A DNA stretch of 64,000 nt from Luteimonas sp. S4-F44 (GCF_022637415.1 NZ_CP093340.1:2991001-3055000); one strand, 5' to 3'; counted from the stretch's first letter, positions 1 to 9,551 are shown. Translations and numbers: made by a program. Notes: generated by a model not told the origin, from the sequence alone.

Positions 1-126
1 CTCGATCCATGTCGGATCCAGCCCGCCGGCAGCATGCGCCGTCCCGGCGACCGGTCCGATGTCCGCACCGTCGAGCGGCGCGTACTTGAGCCGGGTGTTG
101 CCCAGGTCGAACAGCCAGACCGTCAT
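1..126 (-). CDS. coaX: Type III pantothenate kinase, N-terminal fragment (cut by window edge)
   Basis: Only the first 42 codons are visible; the gene runs off the left edge. The start MTVWLFDLGNTRLKYAPL carries the DLGNTRLK phosphate-binding motif of the ASKHA-fold type III pantothenate kinases, which phosphorylate pantothenate in the first step of coenzyme A synthesis. The ATG overlaps the birA stop codon by three bases, so the two are probably co-transcribed and translationally coupled. The birA-coaX order is usual in Xanthomonadaceae. The catalytic C-terminal part cannot be checked here. Confidence 0.85.
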   Translation of the reverse strand, partial: MTVWLFDLGNTRLKYAPLDGADIGPVAGTAHAAGGLDPTWIE

Positions 127-1121
127 GTCGCGTCCCCGTTGCGCACGCTGACTTCGCCTGCGTGGTAGGTCCTGACGCCGTCGTCGAACCGGACGCGCAG
201 CGCGCCGTCATCGGCGATGCCGTCGGCCATGCCCTCGAGCACGCCGGTCCCGGTCTGCACCCGGACCGCGCGGCCGGCCAGCGCGTCGACCGCTGCGAAT
301 GCAGGCAGGAACGGCGCCAGGCCATCGCGATCGAAGCGCGCCAGCGCCGGAATCCAGGCACCGATCACCGCAGCGGCAACCACATCGCGCGACGGCAGTG
401 CGGGCACGAGTGTCGCCAGGTCGATCCAGGGCTGGTCGATCCGGGCAGCGTCGGCGGCGGGCATCCGGACATTGATGCCGATGCCCAGCACCGCGCGCAC
501 CGGCCCGGCGTGCTCGCCGCCGCCTTCGACCAGCACGCCGCCGAGCTTGCGCAGCCCGGCGCTGTCCGACACCACCAGGTCGTTCGGCCACTTGAGTCGC
601 ACGTCGCCGACACCGAGCCCGTGCAGCGCCTCCACCGCGGCGACGCCGGCCACCAGGCTCAGCCCGCCCAGGCGCGCGAGCCCGCCTTCGAAGCTACGCT
701 GCAGCGACAGGTAGATGTGCGCGGCCAGCGGCGAGCACCAGGTCCGGCCCCGGCGCCCGCGCCCGCCGGTCTGGCGCTCGGCCAGCAGCGCCTCGACAGC
801 CACGCCCGGCATGGGTCGGCGCAGCAGTTCGGCGTTGGTCGAATCCAGGGTCCAGGCCACGTCGAGCCGATCCAGGCCCGCGCGCGCCTCGGCCGGCAAT
901 GCCGCGATGATCGCGTCACGGTCGAGCAGCGACACCGGGTGGGCCAGCACATAGCCCTGCCCGCGCCGAGCCTCGATCGGCACGCCGGCCTCGCGCAGCA
1001 GGCCGATCCGCTTCCAGACCGCCGCGCGCGTCTGTCCCGACGCGCGCGCCAGCGCATCGCCCGACACCGGGCCTGCGATCAGCCGCGCCAGCAAGGCGCG
1101 CTCGGCGTTGGGCGTGGTCAT
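123..1121 (-). CDS. birA: Bifunctional biotin-[acetyl-CoA-carboxylase] ligase / biotin operon repressor BirA
   Basis: This 332-residue protein makes biotinyl-AMP and transfers biotin to the carrier protein of acetyl-CoA carboxylase. Residues 1-60 form a winged helix-turn-helix, so it may also act as a biotin-responsive repressor as in Escherichia coli. The ligase core has GRGRRGRTW at about 120-128 (biotinyl-AMP loop), KWPNDL at 177-182 and the lysine of KLGGVLVE near 192. The chosen start, MTTPNAERAL, fits the usual BirA length; the frame stays open far upstream but that part is low-complexity antisense sequence. It overlaps coaX downstream. Its neighbour upstream is divergent. Confidence 0.93.
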   Translation of the reverse strand: MTTPNAERALLARLIAGPVSGDALARASGQTRAAVWKRIGLLREAGVPIEARRGQGYVLAHPVSLLDRDAIIAALPAEARAGLDRLDVAWTLDSTNAELLRRPMPGVAVEALLAERQTGGRGRRGRTWCSPLAAHIYLSLQRSFEGGLARLGGLSLVAGVAAVEALHGLGVGDVRLKWPNDLVVSDSAGLRKLGGVLVEGGGEHAGPVRAVLGIGINVRMPAADAARIDQPWIDLATLVPALPSRDVVAAAVIGAWIPALARFDRDGLAPFLPAFAAVDALAGRAVRVQTGTGVLEGMADGIADDGALRVRFDDGVRTYHAGEVSVRNGDAT

Positions 1122-1280
1122 GCGGTGGTCGCGGGCGGATGGGCGGCGGAGACAGGCATGCCGGCAATTATCGGCGAGGGCGCCGCTGCTGTCGTGCGCT
1201 GCTGCGACGCAACGTCGCGGACGCGCGACCTGCGCTATAGTCGGCCGATATCCGTGTCCGCCTGGCTGCCGGGGTCTTCG

Positions 1281-1553
1281 ATGTCGATACGAGCGATGTT
1301 CTGCGCGCTGTTGCTCGCCGCCTGCCTGCCGGCAGCGGCCCGCGAAGCGCGCGTCCCCGGCCCCTCGGACGTTCCGCCCTGCGCAGCCGCGCCTGCGGCC
1401 TCCGCGCCCGAGGCGGCCGGCGGCGATGCCGTCCGGCGTCCGCCGCCGGCCAGCGCGTCGAAGACCCGGCCGGCGACCTCCGGCGGCATCGAGAGCGACG
1501 GCCCGCTGCGCGGCCCACGCTGGCATAGCTTCCTGCCCGGCATGTTCCGCTGA
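1281..1553 (+). CDS. Small secreted protein of unknown function
   Basis: This 90-residue protein begins MSIRAMFCALLLAACLPAAA, a signal peptide with a hydrophobic core, followed by a Pro/Ala-rich low-complexity linker and a distinct C-terminal end, PRWHSFLPGMFR. I believe that C-terminal motif recurs in small xanthomonad proteins, but I cannot verify this here. It is divergent from birA with a 159-base gap and lies 16 bases before the GTG of mtfA, so the two may share a transcript. No catalytic motif is visible and no function is assigned. It is probably periplasmic. Confidence 0.6.
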   Translation: MSIRAMFCALLLAACLPAAAREARVPGPSDVPPCAAAPAASAPEAAGGDAVRRPPPASASKTRPATSGGIESDGPLRGPRWHSFLPGMFR

Positions 1554-1569
1554 GGCGACGGCACCGGTC

Positions 1570-2322
1570 GTGCGTTCGCTGATCCGGCGCCTGTTCCCGG
1601 ACGCCCCGCCCCCCGTCCCCGATGCGGACTGGGCGGCCATCCGCCACCACTTGCCCTGGGTCCACGCGCTTGATGACACGCGCGCGGCGCGGCTGCGCAC
1701 GCTCGCAGCGCGCTTTCTGCACCGCAAGACCATCACCCCGGTCGCCGGCCTGGTGCTGGACGAGCGCGGGCGGCTGTTGCTCGCAACGCTGTGCTGCCTG
1801 CCGCTGCTCGAGTTCGGCGACGAGGGGCTGCACGGCTGGTCGCAACTGATCGTGTACCCCGACGCATTCCGGGTGAACCGCAGCCACGTCGACGCCGCCG
1901 GCGTGATGCACGAGTGGGACGACGAGTTGATCGGCGAAGCCTGGGAGAGCGGGCCGCTGGTGCTGTCTTGGGCCGACATCCAGAGCGACATCGCCGAGCC
2001 CGACGGCGGCTTCTGCGTGGCCGTGCACGAGATGGCGCACAAGCTCGATGCGCTCGACGGCGTGCTCGACGGCACCCCGCCGCTGCCGCGTCCGTGGCAG
2101 CGCGCCTGGGCCCAGGACTTCCAGCGCGCGTTCGATGGCTTCGTCGCCCGCGTCGATGCCGGGCACGACACCGCGCTCGACCCGTACGCGGCCGAGGCGC
2201 CCGAGGAATTCTTCGCGGTCTGCAGCGAATACCACTTCAGCGCGCCGACGTTGCTGCGCGACGCGCTGCCCGAGGTCGCCGCGCACCTCGAACGCTTCTA
2301 CGGCCGGTCTCCGCTGGCGTAG
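1570..2322 (+). CDS. mtfA: Zinc-dependent M90-family peptidase MtfA
   Basis: This 250-residue protein is close to the 265 residues of E. coli MtfA, a cytosolic zinc aminopeptidase that also binds the glucose-PTS repressor Mlc. The zinc motif HEMAH is at residues 153-157, followed by KLDALDGV, and a conserved APEEFFAVCSEYHF segment near residue 213 supplies the further glutamate ligand. The start is a GTG (MRSLIRRLFPDAPPP). The longer open frame upstream overlaps the small secreted protein in another frame and is not supported. Lysobacters lack an obvious Mlc context here, so the regulatory role is uncertain while the peptidase fold is clear. Confidence 0.85.
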   Translation: MRSLIRRLFPDAPPPVPDADWAAIRHHLPWVHALDDTRAARLRTLAARFLHRKTITPVAGLVLDERGRLLLATLCCLPLLEFGDEGLHGWSQLIVYPDAFRVNRSHVDAAGVMHEWDDELIGEAWESGPLVLSWADIQSDIAEPDGGFCVAVHEMAHKLDALDGVLDGTPPLPRPWQRAWAQDFQRAFDGFVARVDAGHDTALDPYAAEAPEEFFAVCSEYHFSAPTLLRDALPEVAAHLERFYGRSPLA

Positions 2323-2363
2323 GCGACGGCGCCGCTTTGGCCAAACGCCGCCGCCGGGACCAC

Positions 2364-3809
2364 TCAGAAGCCCGGCGGCAGCCGTACCGAGAAGCAGGCC
2401 CCGCCCAACTCTTCCGAACGCCCCACATGCAGTTCGCCGCGGTAGCTGTGCACGATGTCCTGCACGATCGACAGGCCGATGCCGTGGCCCTGCACGCGTT
2501 CGTCGCCGCGCACGCCGCGCTGGAGCACCGTTGCCACGCGATCGGGTGGGATGCCCGGGCCATCGTCCTCGACCACCAGCACCAAGCCCGGCCGCCGGTT
2601 GGGCGCGGTGTCGCCCGAGCGCACCGTCAGCAGCACGCGCGAACGCGCCCACTTGAAGGCGTTCTCGAGCAGGTTGCCGAGCAGTTCCTGCAGATCGCCG
2701 GGCTCGCCGTGGAAGCGCGCCGCCGCGTCGATCTCGAACTCGCAGACCGCGCCCTTGGCGGCGTAGATCTTCTCCAGCCCGCGCACGATCTGCTCGGCAT
2801 GCGGTTCGATCTCGATCGCGGCCGAGAACAGCTGGTGGCCGCTGGAGGCCGCACGCGCGAGTTGGTAGGTCACTAGGTCGGTCATGCGCTGCAACTGGGT
2901 CTCGACCTCCTCCCGCAGTTCGGCCTCGCCGGTGCCGGCGTCGAGCCGCGAGCGCAGCACCGCCAGCGGCGTCTTGAGGCTGTGCGCCAGGTCGGACATC
3001 GTGTTGCGCTGACGTGCGAGGTGCTCGCGCTCGCTTTCGATCAGTGCGTTGATGCTTTCGGTCAGCGGCAGTAGCTCGCGCGGATGCTGCATGCCCATGC
3101 GGTCGGCCTGGCCGCGCTGCACGCGCACCAGTTCGTGTTCGACCCGCCGCAACGGCCATAGGCTCCAGCGCACGATCAGCGCCTGCAGCAGCAGCAGGAT
3201 CATGCCCGCGATGCCGAGGTTCACCCACAGCGCGGCCCGGAACACCCGTACCTGGCGCGGCACAATGCCGGCATCCTCCATCACATAGATGGTGTAGGCG
3301 AACTCGTCGTCTGTGCGCATCTCTTCGGGCGACCACAACAGGCCCAGGCCGTAGCGATAGACCTCACCCGGCGAGCCGTCGCTGCGCACGATCGGCAGCG
3401 GGCCTTCGAACTTCTCCTCGCGCGCGCCGAGCATGGTCGCCTCGGGCAACTGCGGGCCCGACGCCGAACGCGAGGCCCAGGTGCCGCTGGGCAGCACCAC
3501 CTCGGCATACAGACCACTGCCCGGGCGCAGAAAGCGGTCGTCGGGCGGCGACTCGGACGGCAGGTAGATCTCACCGCCGCGCAGGAACTCGATATCGCCG
3601 GCGTAGGCGTAGACGTAGTTGCGCAGGCGCTCGCGCTGGCCTTCGCTGGCGACGTCGATGAACGCCCGATCGAGCGCATAGCCGGCCAATGCCAGGAACG
3701 CGAGCAGACCGATACTGGCCGCCAGCAACTGGCGCGCCTGCAACGAGCGCGGACGCCACCGTGAGGGGCGCCGCACCTTGGTCTTGGGGCGTCGGGACTC
3801 AGCAGGCAT
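2364..3809 (-). CDS. phoQ: Sensor histidine kinase, PhoQ-like
   Basis: This 481-residue inner-membrane kinase has one transmembrane segment at about residues 28-50, an acidic periplasmic domain to about 190, and a second transmembrane segment at 192-214. A HAMP-like region leads to the H-box MSDLAHSLKTPL with phospho-accepting His near 276, then an ATPase domain with VVEDDGPGIP and GHGIGLSIV. It follows the response regulator gene on the same strand after a 77-base gap, the arrangement of PhoPQ in Xanthomonas and Lysobacter. PhoQ homologues sense divalent cations, acid pH or antimicrobial peptides; the ligand here is inferred from the family. Confidence 0.87.
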   Translation of the reverse strand: MPAESRRPKTKVRRPSRWRPRSLQARQLLAASIGLLAFLALAGYALDRAFIDVASEGQRERLRNYVYAYAGDIEFLRGGEIYLPSESPPDDRFLRPGSGLYAEVVLPSGTWASRSASGPQLPEATMLGAREEKFEGPLPIVRSDGSPGEVYRYGLGLLWSPEEMRTDDEFAYTIYVMEDAGIVPRQVRVFRAALWVNLGIAGMILLLLQALIVRWSLWPLRRVEHELVRVQRGQADRMGMQHPRELLPLTESINALIESEREHLARQRNTMSDLAHSLKTPLAVLRSRLDAGTGEAELREEVETQLQRMTDLVTYQLARAASSGHQLFSAAIEIEPHAEQIVRGLEKIYAAKGAVCEFEIDAAARFHGEPGDLQELLGNLLENAFKWARSRVLLTVRSGDTAPNRRPGLVLVVEDDGPGIPPDRVATVLQRGVRGDERVQGHGIGLSIVQDIVHSYRGELHVGRSEELGGACFSVRLPPGF

Positions 3810-3886
3810 GACGGATCACAGGCGTGCGTTGCCGCCCGGATGCGTGGCGGCAACGGGCCGGATGGCGCGCTCGCCGGCCGTGCGGC

Positions 3887-4573
3887 TCACCCCTCGCCGT
3901 TGCGCGGAATCGCGAACCGGTAGCCACGGCCGCGCACGGTCTCGATCGGCTTGAGCGCGCCGTCGGGATCGAGCTTCTTGCGCAGGCGGCCGATGAACAC
4001 CTCAAGCACATTGGAATCGCGATCGAAGTCCTGCTGGTAGATGTGCTCGGTCAGGTCGGCCTTCGACACCAACTCGCCGGCATGCATCATCAAGTACTCA
4101 AGCACCTTGTACTCGTAACTCGTCAGATCGACGTTCTTGCCGTCGACGCTGACTGTCTGCGCGGCCAGATCCAGCGTGACCGTGCCGCATTCGAGCGTCG
4201 GCTTGCTCCAGCCCGCGGCGCGGCGGACCAGTGCATTGATGCGCGCGAGCAGTTCCTCGACGTGGAACGGCTTGACCAAGTAGTCGTCCGCGCCCTGCTT
4301 GAGGCCGTCGACCTTGTCCTGCCAGCTCGAGCGCGCGGTGAGGATCAGCACCGGAAACTGCTTGCCCTCCTCGCGCAGCGCCTTGATCAGCTCCATCCCC
4401 GACATCTTCGGCAGCCCCAGGTCGATGATGCCCACGTCGAACGGCACTTCGCGGCCCATGTACAGGCCCTCTTCGCCGTCCTGGGCGGCGTCGACGGCGA
4501 AGCCTTCGCGCTTCAGCCGGGCGGCAAGGGTCTCACGCAGGGGAGCTTCGTCTTCGACGAGCAGGATTCGCAT
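3887..4573 (-). CDS. phoP: OmpR/PhoB-family response regulator, PhoP-like
   Basis: This 228-residue DNA-binding regulator has a receiver domain with acidic pocket EDE at 8-10, phospho-acceptor Asp51 (VGIIDLGLPKMSG) and Lys in YLVKPF. A winged-helix domain with SNVLEVFIGRLRKKLD and RGRGYRF follows. It lies between a PepSY-like gene upstream and the kinase downstream, all on the minus strand. It is phosphorylated by the adjacent kinase and in xanthomonads controls envelope and stress genes. All key residues are present. Confidence 0.92.
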   Translation of the reverse strand: MRILLVEDEAPLRETLAARLKREGFAVDAAQDGEEGLYMGREVPFDVGIIDLGLPKMSGMELIKALREEGKQFPVLILTARSSWQDKVDGLKQGADDYLVKPFHVEELLARINALVRRAAGWSKPTLECGTVTLDLAAQTVSVDGKNVDLTSYEYKVLEYLMMHAGELVSKADLTEHIYQQDFDRDSNVLEVFIGRLRKKLDPDGALKPIETVRGRGYRFAIPRNGEG

Positions 4574-4630
4574 GGGGTCAACTCCGGTCGAACGGCCGGA
4601 CCGGCCGTGAATTGGGGCGAGAATGCAGGA

Positions 4631-5005
4631 TCAATCGTCGTCGCCGCGTGCACGGGGCGTACGCCCACGCTGCTGCTGCGGATCGTCGACGTACACCCGG
4701 ACCCGGCCGCTGTCGTCCATCACCTTGATGCGATTGACGTCGCGACCATCGGCATGCATCCGCTCTACGCTGAGCACCCGGCCCCGCGTCGTGCGTTCGA
4801 TCCGACGGACCGAATCGGACATGGAATCCTGGGCGCCCCGCGGGCCCACGTTCTGCCGCCCCCAGGATGCCCGAATATCGGGCCCGCTGCGGGCGTCACC
4901 CAGTGGCGGACCCTCTTGCGCTCGCACGGTCACGGCCGCGCCCGAGGCGCAGAACGCTACGGCGAGCAGGATCAAGCAAGAGGGTCTGGACGACGGGGCA
5001 GGCAC
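4631..5005 (-). CDS. Periplasmic PepSY-like protein upstream of phoPQ
   Basis: This protein is 124 residues long from a GTG start. The GTG at 5005 is preceded by AAGGAG at optimal spacing, which favours it over the upstream ATG at 5047. A hydrophobic stretch (CLILLAVAFCASGAAV) followed by AQEG suggests a cleaved signal peptide. The C-terminal 55 residues (RRIERTTRGRVLSVERM ... VMDDSGRVRVYVDDP) match the PepSY fold, in which charged strands end in a hydrophobic DDSGRVRVYVD-type strand. It lies 57 bases upstream of phoP on the same strand and may be an auxiliary or target of the two-component system, as small PepSY proteins next to such systems often are. Confidence 0.65.
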   Translation of the reverse strand: MPAPSSRPSCLILLAVAFCASGAAVTVRAQEGPPLGDARSGPDIRASWGRQNVGPRGAQDSMSDSVRRIERTTRGRVLSVERMHADGRDVNRIKVMDDSGRVRVYVDDPQQQRGRTPRARGDDD

Positions 5006-5182
5006 AGCCGCTCCTTGAGCGTGGGTCGGCGAATTAATGCAAGGCATGGTCGGGCGAAGGCAGTGAATCCGTCCTTAACTTTTCGTTGACAAGGCTGTCT
5101 GTGTTCAGCTTCGAAGGGGGTCCGATCATGTCCGGATTCGCCCCAGGGCGCAATGTCGGCCACTCGGCCCCACGCCGACGGA

Positions 5183-6163
5183 TCATGCCGGCACCGCAGT
5201 CGCCTCGATCGCCTGCTCGACTAGCGCCCAGCCGGCCCTCGGTCGATGGGCGCCCTCGCTGAGGATCTGCCGGAAGCGGCGCCCACCCGGCTGCCCGTGG
5301 AACAGACCCAGCACATGACGCACGACGTGCTTGAGCGCTACGCCTTCGGCCAACTGCGCCTCGATCCAGGGGCGCAAGGCCCGCAACAACGCCTCGCGCG
5401 GCCGTTCCGCCCGCCCCCGCAACGCGGCGTCCAAGCGATGCAGCAGGTAGGGATCGTGGTACGCGGCGCGGCCCAGCATCACCCCGTCGACATGCGCCAA
5501 CTGGTCGTGCGCCGCCTCCAGCGTCGCGATGCCGCCGTTGACCACGACCGGCAGCGCCGGACGCTCGCGCTTGAGCCGCCAGGCCCAGTCGTAGCGCAGC
5601 GGCGGGATGTCGCGGTTCTCCTTCGGCGACAGCCCCTGCAGCCAGGCATTGCGCGCATGCACCACCACCATCGACGCACCGGCGGCGACCACGCCATCGA
5701 CGAACGCGGCAAACGCGCCGTAATCGTCGTCGTCATCGACCCCAAGCCGGCATTTCACCGTGACCGGCACCGGGCTGGCGGCGACCATCGCCGCGATGCA
5801 GTCGGCGACCAGCGCCGGCTCGCGCATCAGGCAGGCGCCGAAGCGCCCAGCCTGCACCCGATCCGAGGGGCAGCCGCAGTTGAGATTGATCTCGTCGAAC
5901 CCATGCTCGGCGGCGATCGCCGACGCCTGCGCCAGCAAGGTCGGCTCGCTGCCACCCAGTTGCAGCGCCAACGGCGCCTGCTCAGGCGTGGCCGCCAGCA
6001 ACCGCGCGCGGTCGCCGTGGATCACCGCATTGGCGTGCACCATCTCGGTGTACAGGCGCGCGCCGGGCGCGAGGATACGGTGGAACTGCCGGCAATGAAC
6101 GTCGGTCCAGTCCATCATCGGGGCGACCGAGAGCCGCAGGGCATCGGGTTCGAAAGCGTGCAT
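5183..6163 (-). CDS. dusA: tRNA-dihydrouridine(20/20a) synthase DusA
   Basis: This 326-residue FMN enzyme reduces uridine 20/20a in the D-loop of tRNAs. The N-terminus MHAFEPDALRLSVAPMMDWTD has the family motif SVAPMMDWTD. NLNCGCPSDRVQ contains the catalytic cysteine and RFGACLM the FMN-site arginine; VVNGGIATLE and DGVMLGRAAY form the phosphate-binding end of the TIM barrel. An in-frame ATG nine codons upstream (6190) is possible; the internal start fits the family length better. The gene is monocistronic, with about 570 bases upstream lacking a confident gene. Confidence 0.93.
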   Translation of the reverse strand: MHAFEPDALRLSVAPMMDWTDVHCRQFHRILAPGARLYTEMVHANAVIHGDRARLLAATPEQAPLALQLGGSEPTLLAQASAIAAEHGFDEINLNCGCPSDRVQAGRFGACLMREPALVADCIAAMVAASPVPVTVKCRLGVDDDDDYGAFAAFVDGVVAAGASMVVVHARNAWLQGLSPKENRDIPPLRYDWAWRLKRERPALPVVVNGGIATLEAAHDQLAHVDGVMLGRAAYHDPYLLHRLDAALRGRAERPREALLRALRPWIEAQLAEGVALKHVVRHVLGLFHGQPGGRRFRQILSEGAHRPRAGWALVEQAIEATAVPA

Positions 6164-6190
6164 CCGGATCTTCCGTGGGGGCTGCGACAT

Positions 6191-6758
6191 GCCGGCCATG
6201 CCGCCGGCGCGGGCGTCGCGCGAGGCCCGACGCGTCGCGCGGGCCATGCAGGGCCGGTCATTGTGCGCCCCCGCGCCTGGCGCCTCAAACGCCGTGTCTC
6301 GAATGATCAGGGCAGCATCGGCGCAGGGGCGCCGAGGCGCTGTGGATGCAGGCACGTTGCGTGCTGCACGGCGATCGCGCCGCAGGCGCGCTTGAGGGTC
6401 CGTTCGATCGTGTTCGTGTCCCTGTTCACCGCGCCGCTGGTCGTGTGGAGCCGGGGCACGGCGTTGCTGTGGCACGACACGCGTCGCACCAGCGATGCGC
6501 TGGCCTGGGTCGCCGGGCGAGGTTGTGAAGCAGGCATGGCTACGATGTGACGCCAGGGACGACCGTTCGCCATCCCCAATCGCAGGCGACGCGCACTGCG
6601 ATGCGATGAATGCGTGTGTGGGCGCGCGCTGTCCGTCAAGACTACGCAGACATCGCGCACGTGGATCGATCGTGTCCTGTCTGTCGATCTATGTTGTGTG
6701 CCTCGTCACTGCGGCACGCCGCACACCGATGGCACGGGCGCAGGCGTGGTCGAGAACG
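6191..6758. other. Intergenic interval, no confident gene
   Basis: Both flanking genes run leftward. The only protein-like reading is a plus-strand frame ending at 6550 that could start with TTG at 6392 or GTG at 6410. It would encode about 50 residues with one hydrophobic segment (VFVSLFTAPLVVW) and no ribosome-binding site. I do not annotate it as a gene. The remainder shows no RNA gene, terminator or repeat that I can recognise. Confidence 0.4.
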
Positions 6759-7208
6759 TCAGTCGGCGCGTACGTTCGCGCTTGGTCCGCGGCGTGCCGG
6801 GGTCGCCGTCGACACCGGCACCACCTGCACTTCGGCCTGCGTCGGCGACAGGTCGCTCGCGCCGACCTGCGAGCCCTCCACCAACTGCGTGCCGTGCTCG
6901 CTCGATTGGCTGACGATGCGCACCAGCTCGCTCGACCCGTCCGGCCAGACCACGCGGAACGTGGCCCCTGGCGGCAACGTCCGGAACGGAGTCGCGCTCT
7001 GCGCGCGATACAACGCGGCGACTTGCGCGGCGCCAAGGCGGCGCTGTTCGGGCGGCGCCTCGATGGTGGTCTCGGCGACCCGGGCCAAGCCCCCGTAATG
7101 GTCGCCGATCGCATCGACCACCACCCCAGCGACCGCGACCGAATAGCCGAAGAAGACCGCGGCCCAGAACCAGAACCGTACCCTGCGCGAAAACGCCCGC
7201 TGCTTCAT
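6759..7208 (-). CDS. Membrane-anchored hypothetical protein
   Basis: This 149-residue protein has a basic N-terminus ([15 protein letters not shown]) and one transmembrane helix at about 12-35, then a soluble domain with a short beta-rich block (TFRVVWPDGSSELVRIVSQSSEHGTQLVEGSQ). That block looks like a small beta-barrel on the periplasmic side. The ATG overlaps the stop of the upstream gene by four bases, so the two are translationally coupled. I recognise no named family. The partner gene is also a single-pass protein, suggesting a two-component envelope unit of unknown role. Confidence 0.6.
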   Translation of the reverse strand: MKQRAFSRRVRFWFWAAVFFGYSVAVAGVVVDAIGDHYGGLARVAETTIEAPPEQRRLGAAQVAALYRAQSATPFRTLPPGATFRVVWPDGSSELVRIVSQSSEHGTQLVEGSQVGASDLSPTQAEVQVVPVSTATPARRGPSANVRAD

Positions 7209-8212
7209 TTCGTCACCATCCCGACCTGCTGGTCGCGTCGTAGTTCAGCTGTCATCTCTTCGATCTGTTCGGCGTCCTGCGGCGGCGACGCCTCCCGGAC
7301 GAACGCCGAGAAATCCTGGCTCTCATCCTGGGCGCAGATGCCACCCTCGGCGCAGTACCGGGTCATCAGCGCCCCGTCGCCGCTGCAGTCCAGGCCCAGG
7401 CTGCAGGCCGCGTTGTGCCAGGCGGTCTCCGCGTTCTGGGAGCCGGCCACGCGCCCGGCCAGCGCCGGATCCCCGGCCGCCGCCTCGCCCATCGCCGGGG
7501 CCAGCGCGGTATAGGCGTCCGGGTCAGCCGATTCGAGCACGCGGTCGACCAGCCCGCGACGATAATCCTCGTCGTCGGCGAGCGGCGCGCCCATCGACAG
7601 CAACGCCGCCTCGGCCGGCAGGCTGCCGGCCAGCGCCGCCTCGCGCCGCTGCTCGACCAGTTGCACGAAACTCGGTGCGTCGTCGGCGACGAAGCGCCCG
7701 CAGCGGCGCTCGATCCGAGCCCGCGCCTCGCGCAGCGGCCGCGCAGCCGGCAGGGGCAGGCTGGCGAGCAGCAAGGTGTCGCGTGCGTAGTCGACCGGCG
7801 CCCGGGCGTAGCCGGCGCAATACTCATGGATCCGGCTGACCAGCCAGCGCGCTTCGGCGTCGCCGGTCTCGGCCAGCGGCCGCAATCGCTGGACGAGCGC
7901 GAACAGATCCTGCGACCGCTCGAAGGCCTGCCGGCGCGAGACCGGGACTGTCGCGGCTGGGCCCTGCGATGCGACATGGCGGGTCACCCGACCCAAGCGC
8001 GGGCGGGTCTTGGTCGCCGCCCCGGGCGCCAGCGCCGCCACCGCCCCCTCGCCAGAGGGCGCTGCGTCGCGGCTCCGGTTCGCTGCGGCCGGCGCGTCGG
8101 CACGCGAGAACGCCAGCCCCAGAACCACGGCGGCGACGAGCGCGAGGACGGCGGCGACTCTCAGATGCAAGGCGGGCTTCCGGCGGGTCCGGGCAGGAGC
8201 GGTGTCGCCCAC
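7205..8212 (-). CDS. Single-pass envelope protein of unknown function
   Basis: The protein has about 335 residues from a GTG at 8212; the frame stays open further but without a better start. A short basic stretch ([11 protein letters not shown]) precedes one transmembrane helix ([17 protein letters not shown]), then an Ala-rich linker and a helical domain. That domain has paired cysteines ([43 protein letters not shown]) that could form disulfides in the periplasm. No family is recognised. It is coupled to the following 149-residue membrane protein by a four-base overlap. A CRP/Clp-like palindrome lies about 110 bases upstream of the start. Confidence 0.6.
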   Translation of the reverse strand: MGDTAPARTRRKPALHLRVAAVLALVAAVVLGLAFSRADAPAAANRSRDAAPSGEGAVAALAPGAATKTRPRLGRVTRHVASQGPAATVPVSRRQAFERSQDLFALVQRLRPLAETGDAEARWLVSRIHEYCAGYARAPVDYARDTLLLASLPLPAARPLREARARIERRCGRFVADDAPSFVQLVEQRREAALAGSLPAEAALLSMGAPLADDEDYRRGLVDRVLESADPDAYTALAPAMGEAAAGDPALAGRVAGSQNAETAWHNAACSLGLDCSGDGALMTRYCAEGGICAQDESQDFSAFVREASPPQDAEQIEEMTAELRRDQQVGMVTK

Positions 8213-8320
8213 GCCGAGCCATCGGCCTGAGCGGCGAACCGCCGGCGGGCAAAAAACCGGACGGGGCGGCGATTGTAGCCCATCGTGCCGGGCCTCCCGA
8301 TCCAGCTGGCGGGCGCAGTA

Positions 8321-8336
8321 TGTGACTGCCGTCACG
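8321..8336. promoter_or_regulatory. Candidate CRP/Clp binding site
   Basis: The sequence TGTGACTGCCGTCACG matches the CRP consensus TGTGA-N6-TCACA with one mismatch. Xanthomonadaceae use Clp, a CRP homologue recognising the same motif. It lies between the divergent start of the envelope operon (8212) and prmA (8601), so it could serve either. The rest of the 388-base gap shows no gene. Confidence 0.4.
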
Positions 8337-8600
8337 CCATCACGCACCCCGCCCGACCACGCTGCCACCCGCAATCCGGACGCTGGCGCGGGCGTCACCG
8401 CGCGCAATGCGGACGGCGACCGCGCCGCCGCGCCGCCGCGCCGCCGGCCGAGAGCATCGAGCAGGGCCTGGTGTCGGCGCCGGTCGGCGACCCCGCACCG
8501 CCTCCGCCCGACCCGCTGCCGGCCAACTGGGAGACGCCGCGGCCTTTACGCGCCGGGACGTGGAGCCGAAGATGCCGGCCCCACGTCGCGGAAATTCACC

Positions 8601-9515
8601 ATGCCTCACCTCGAACTGAGCCTGCGCTGCAGCGAAGCGGAGCAGCCACGCTATGCGCGCGCGCTCGAAGACGTGGGGGCCCTGGCGGTGACGATGCTCG
8701 ACGCCGACGCCGACACCTCCAACGAGCAGGCGATCCTGGAGCCGGGCGTCGGCGAGACGCCGTTGTGGAACTCCGTGGTGCTGACAGCACTGTTCGAGGT
8801 CGACACCGACGCGCTGGCGCTGTTGGCCGCGCTCGAGTCCTTCGACGGCGGGCTCGACTGGACCCGGGCAGGCTTTGCCAAGGTCGAGGACCAGGACTGG
8901 GAGCGCGCCTGGATGGACCAGTACGTGCCGCTGCGCTTCGGCGCACGCACCTGGATCGTGCCGTGGAACAGCGAGGTGCCCGAGGAGGCGGGCGACGATG
9001 CGGCGATCGTCCGCCTCGATCCGGGCCTGGCCTTCGGCTCGGGCACCCATCCCACGACCTCGCTGTGTCTGCAGTGGCTCGATGGATTGGCCGCCGAGGG
9101 CGCACTCGATGGCCGCACCGTGCTCGACTATGGATGCGGCAGCGGCATCCTCGCGCTCGCCGCGCTCAAGCTCGGCGCCGCCCAGGCGATCGGCGTCGAC
9201 AACGATCCGCAGGCGCTCCAGGCCTCGGGCGACAACGCCGCGCGCAACGGCGTGGACGCGGCGCTGACGGTGTTTCTGCCCGGCGACGCGCCGCAGGCGA
9301 GCTATCCGGTGGTGGTCGCCAACATCCTGGCCACCGCGCTCGATGCGCTGGCCGAGACGCTGGCCGAGCGCGTCGCCCCGGGCGGGCGGATCGCGCTGTC
9401 GGGCATTCTCGACGGCCAGGAGGAAGCGCTGCTGCGCCGCTATCGCCCCTGGTTCGAGCAGTTGGCGGTCGCGCGCGAAGGCGATTGGGTGCGCATCGAC
9501 GGCGTGCGGCGCTGA
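8601..9515 (+). CDS. prmA: Ribosomal protein L11 methyltransferase PrmA
   Basis: This 304-residue SAM-dependent enzyme methylates ribosomal protein L11. The N-terminal ferredoxin-like substrate-recognition domain spans about 1-60. The Rossmann methyltransferase domain contains [30 protein letters not shown] (motif I) and [11 protein letters not shown] (the NxL catalytic motif). The ATG giving [10 protein letters not shown] fits the family start. It heads the conserved run prmA-DUF3426-fis-purH, all on the plus strand. Confidence 0.95.
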   Translation: MPHLELSLRCSEAEQPRYARALEDVGALAVTMLDADADTSNEQAILEPGVGETPLWNSVVLTALFEVDTDALALLAALESFDGGLDWTRAGFAKVEDQDWERAWMDQYVPLRFGARTWIVPWNSEVPEEAGDDAAIVRLDPGLAFGSGTHPTTSLCLQWLDGLAAEGALDGRTVLDYGCGSGILALAALKLGAAQAIGVDNDPQALQASGDNAARNGVDAALTVFLPGDAPQASYPVVVANILATALDALAETLAERVAPGGRIALSGILDGQEEALLRRYRPWFEQLAVAREGDWVRIDGVRR

Positions 9516-9551
9516 GTCCGCATCCGCGCAAGCCCATGCTTCAATAGCCGG

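Noticed and set aside
123..2171. 682-codon minus-strand open frame containing birA
   Set aside because: Only the last 332 codons are birA; the rest is antisense to mtfA and the small secreted protein and is an effect of high GC content.
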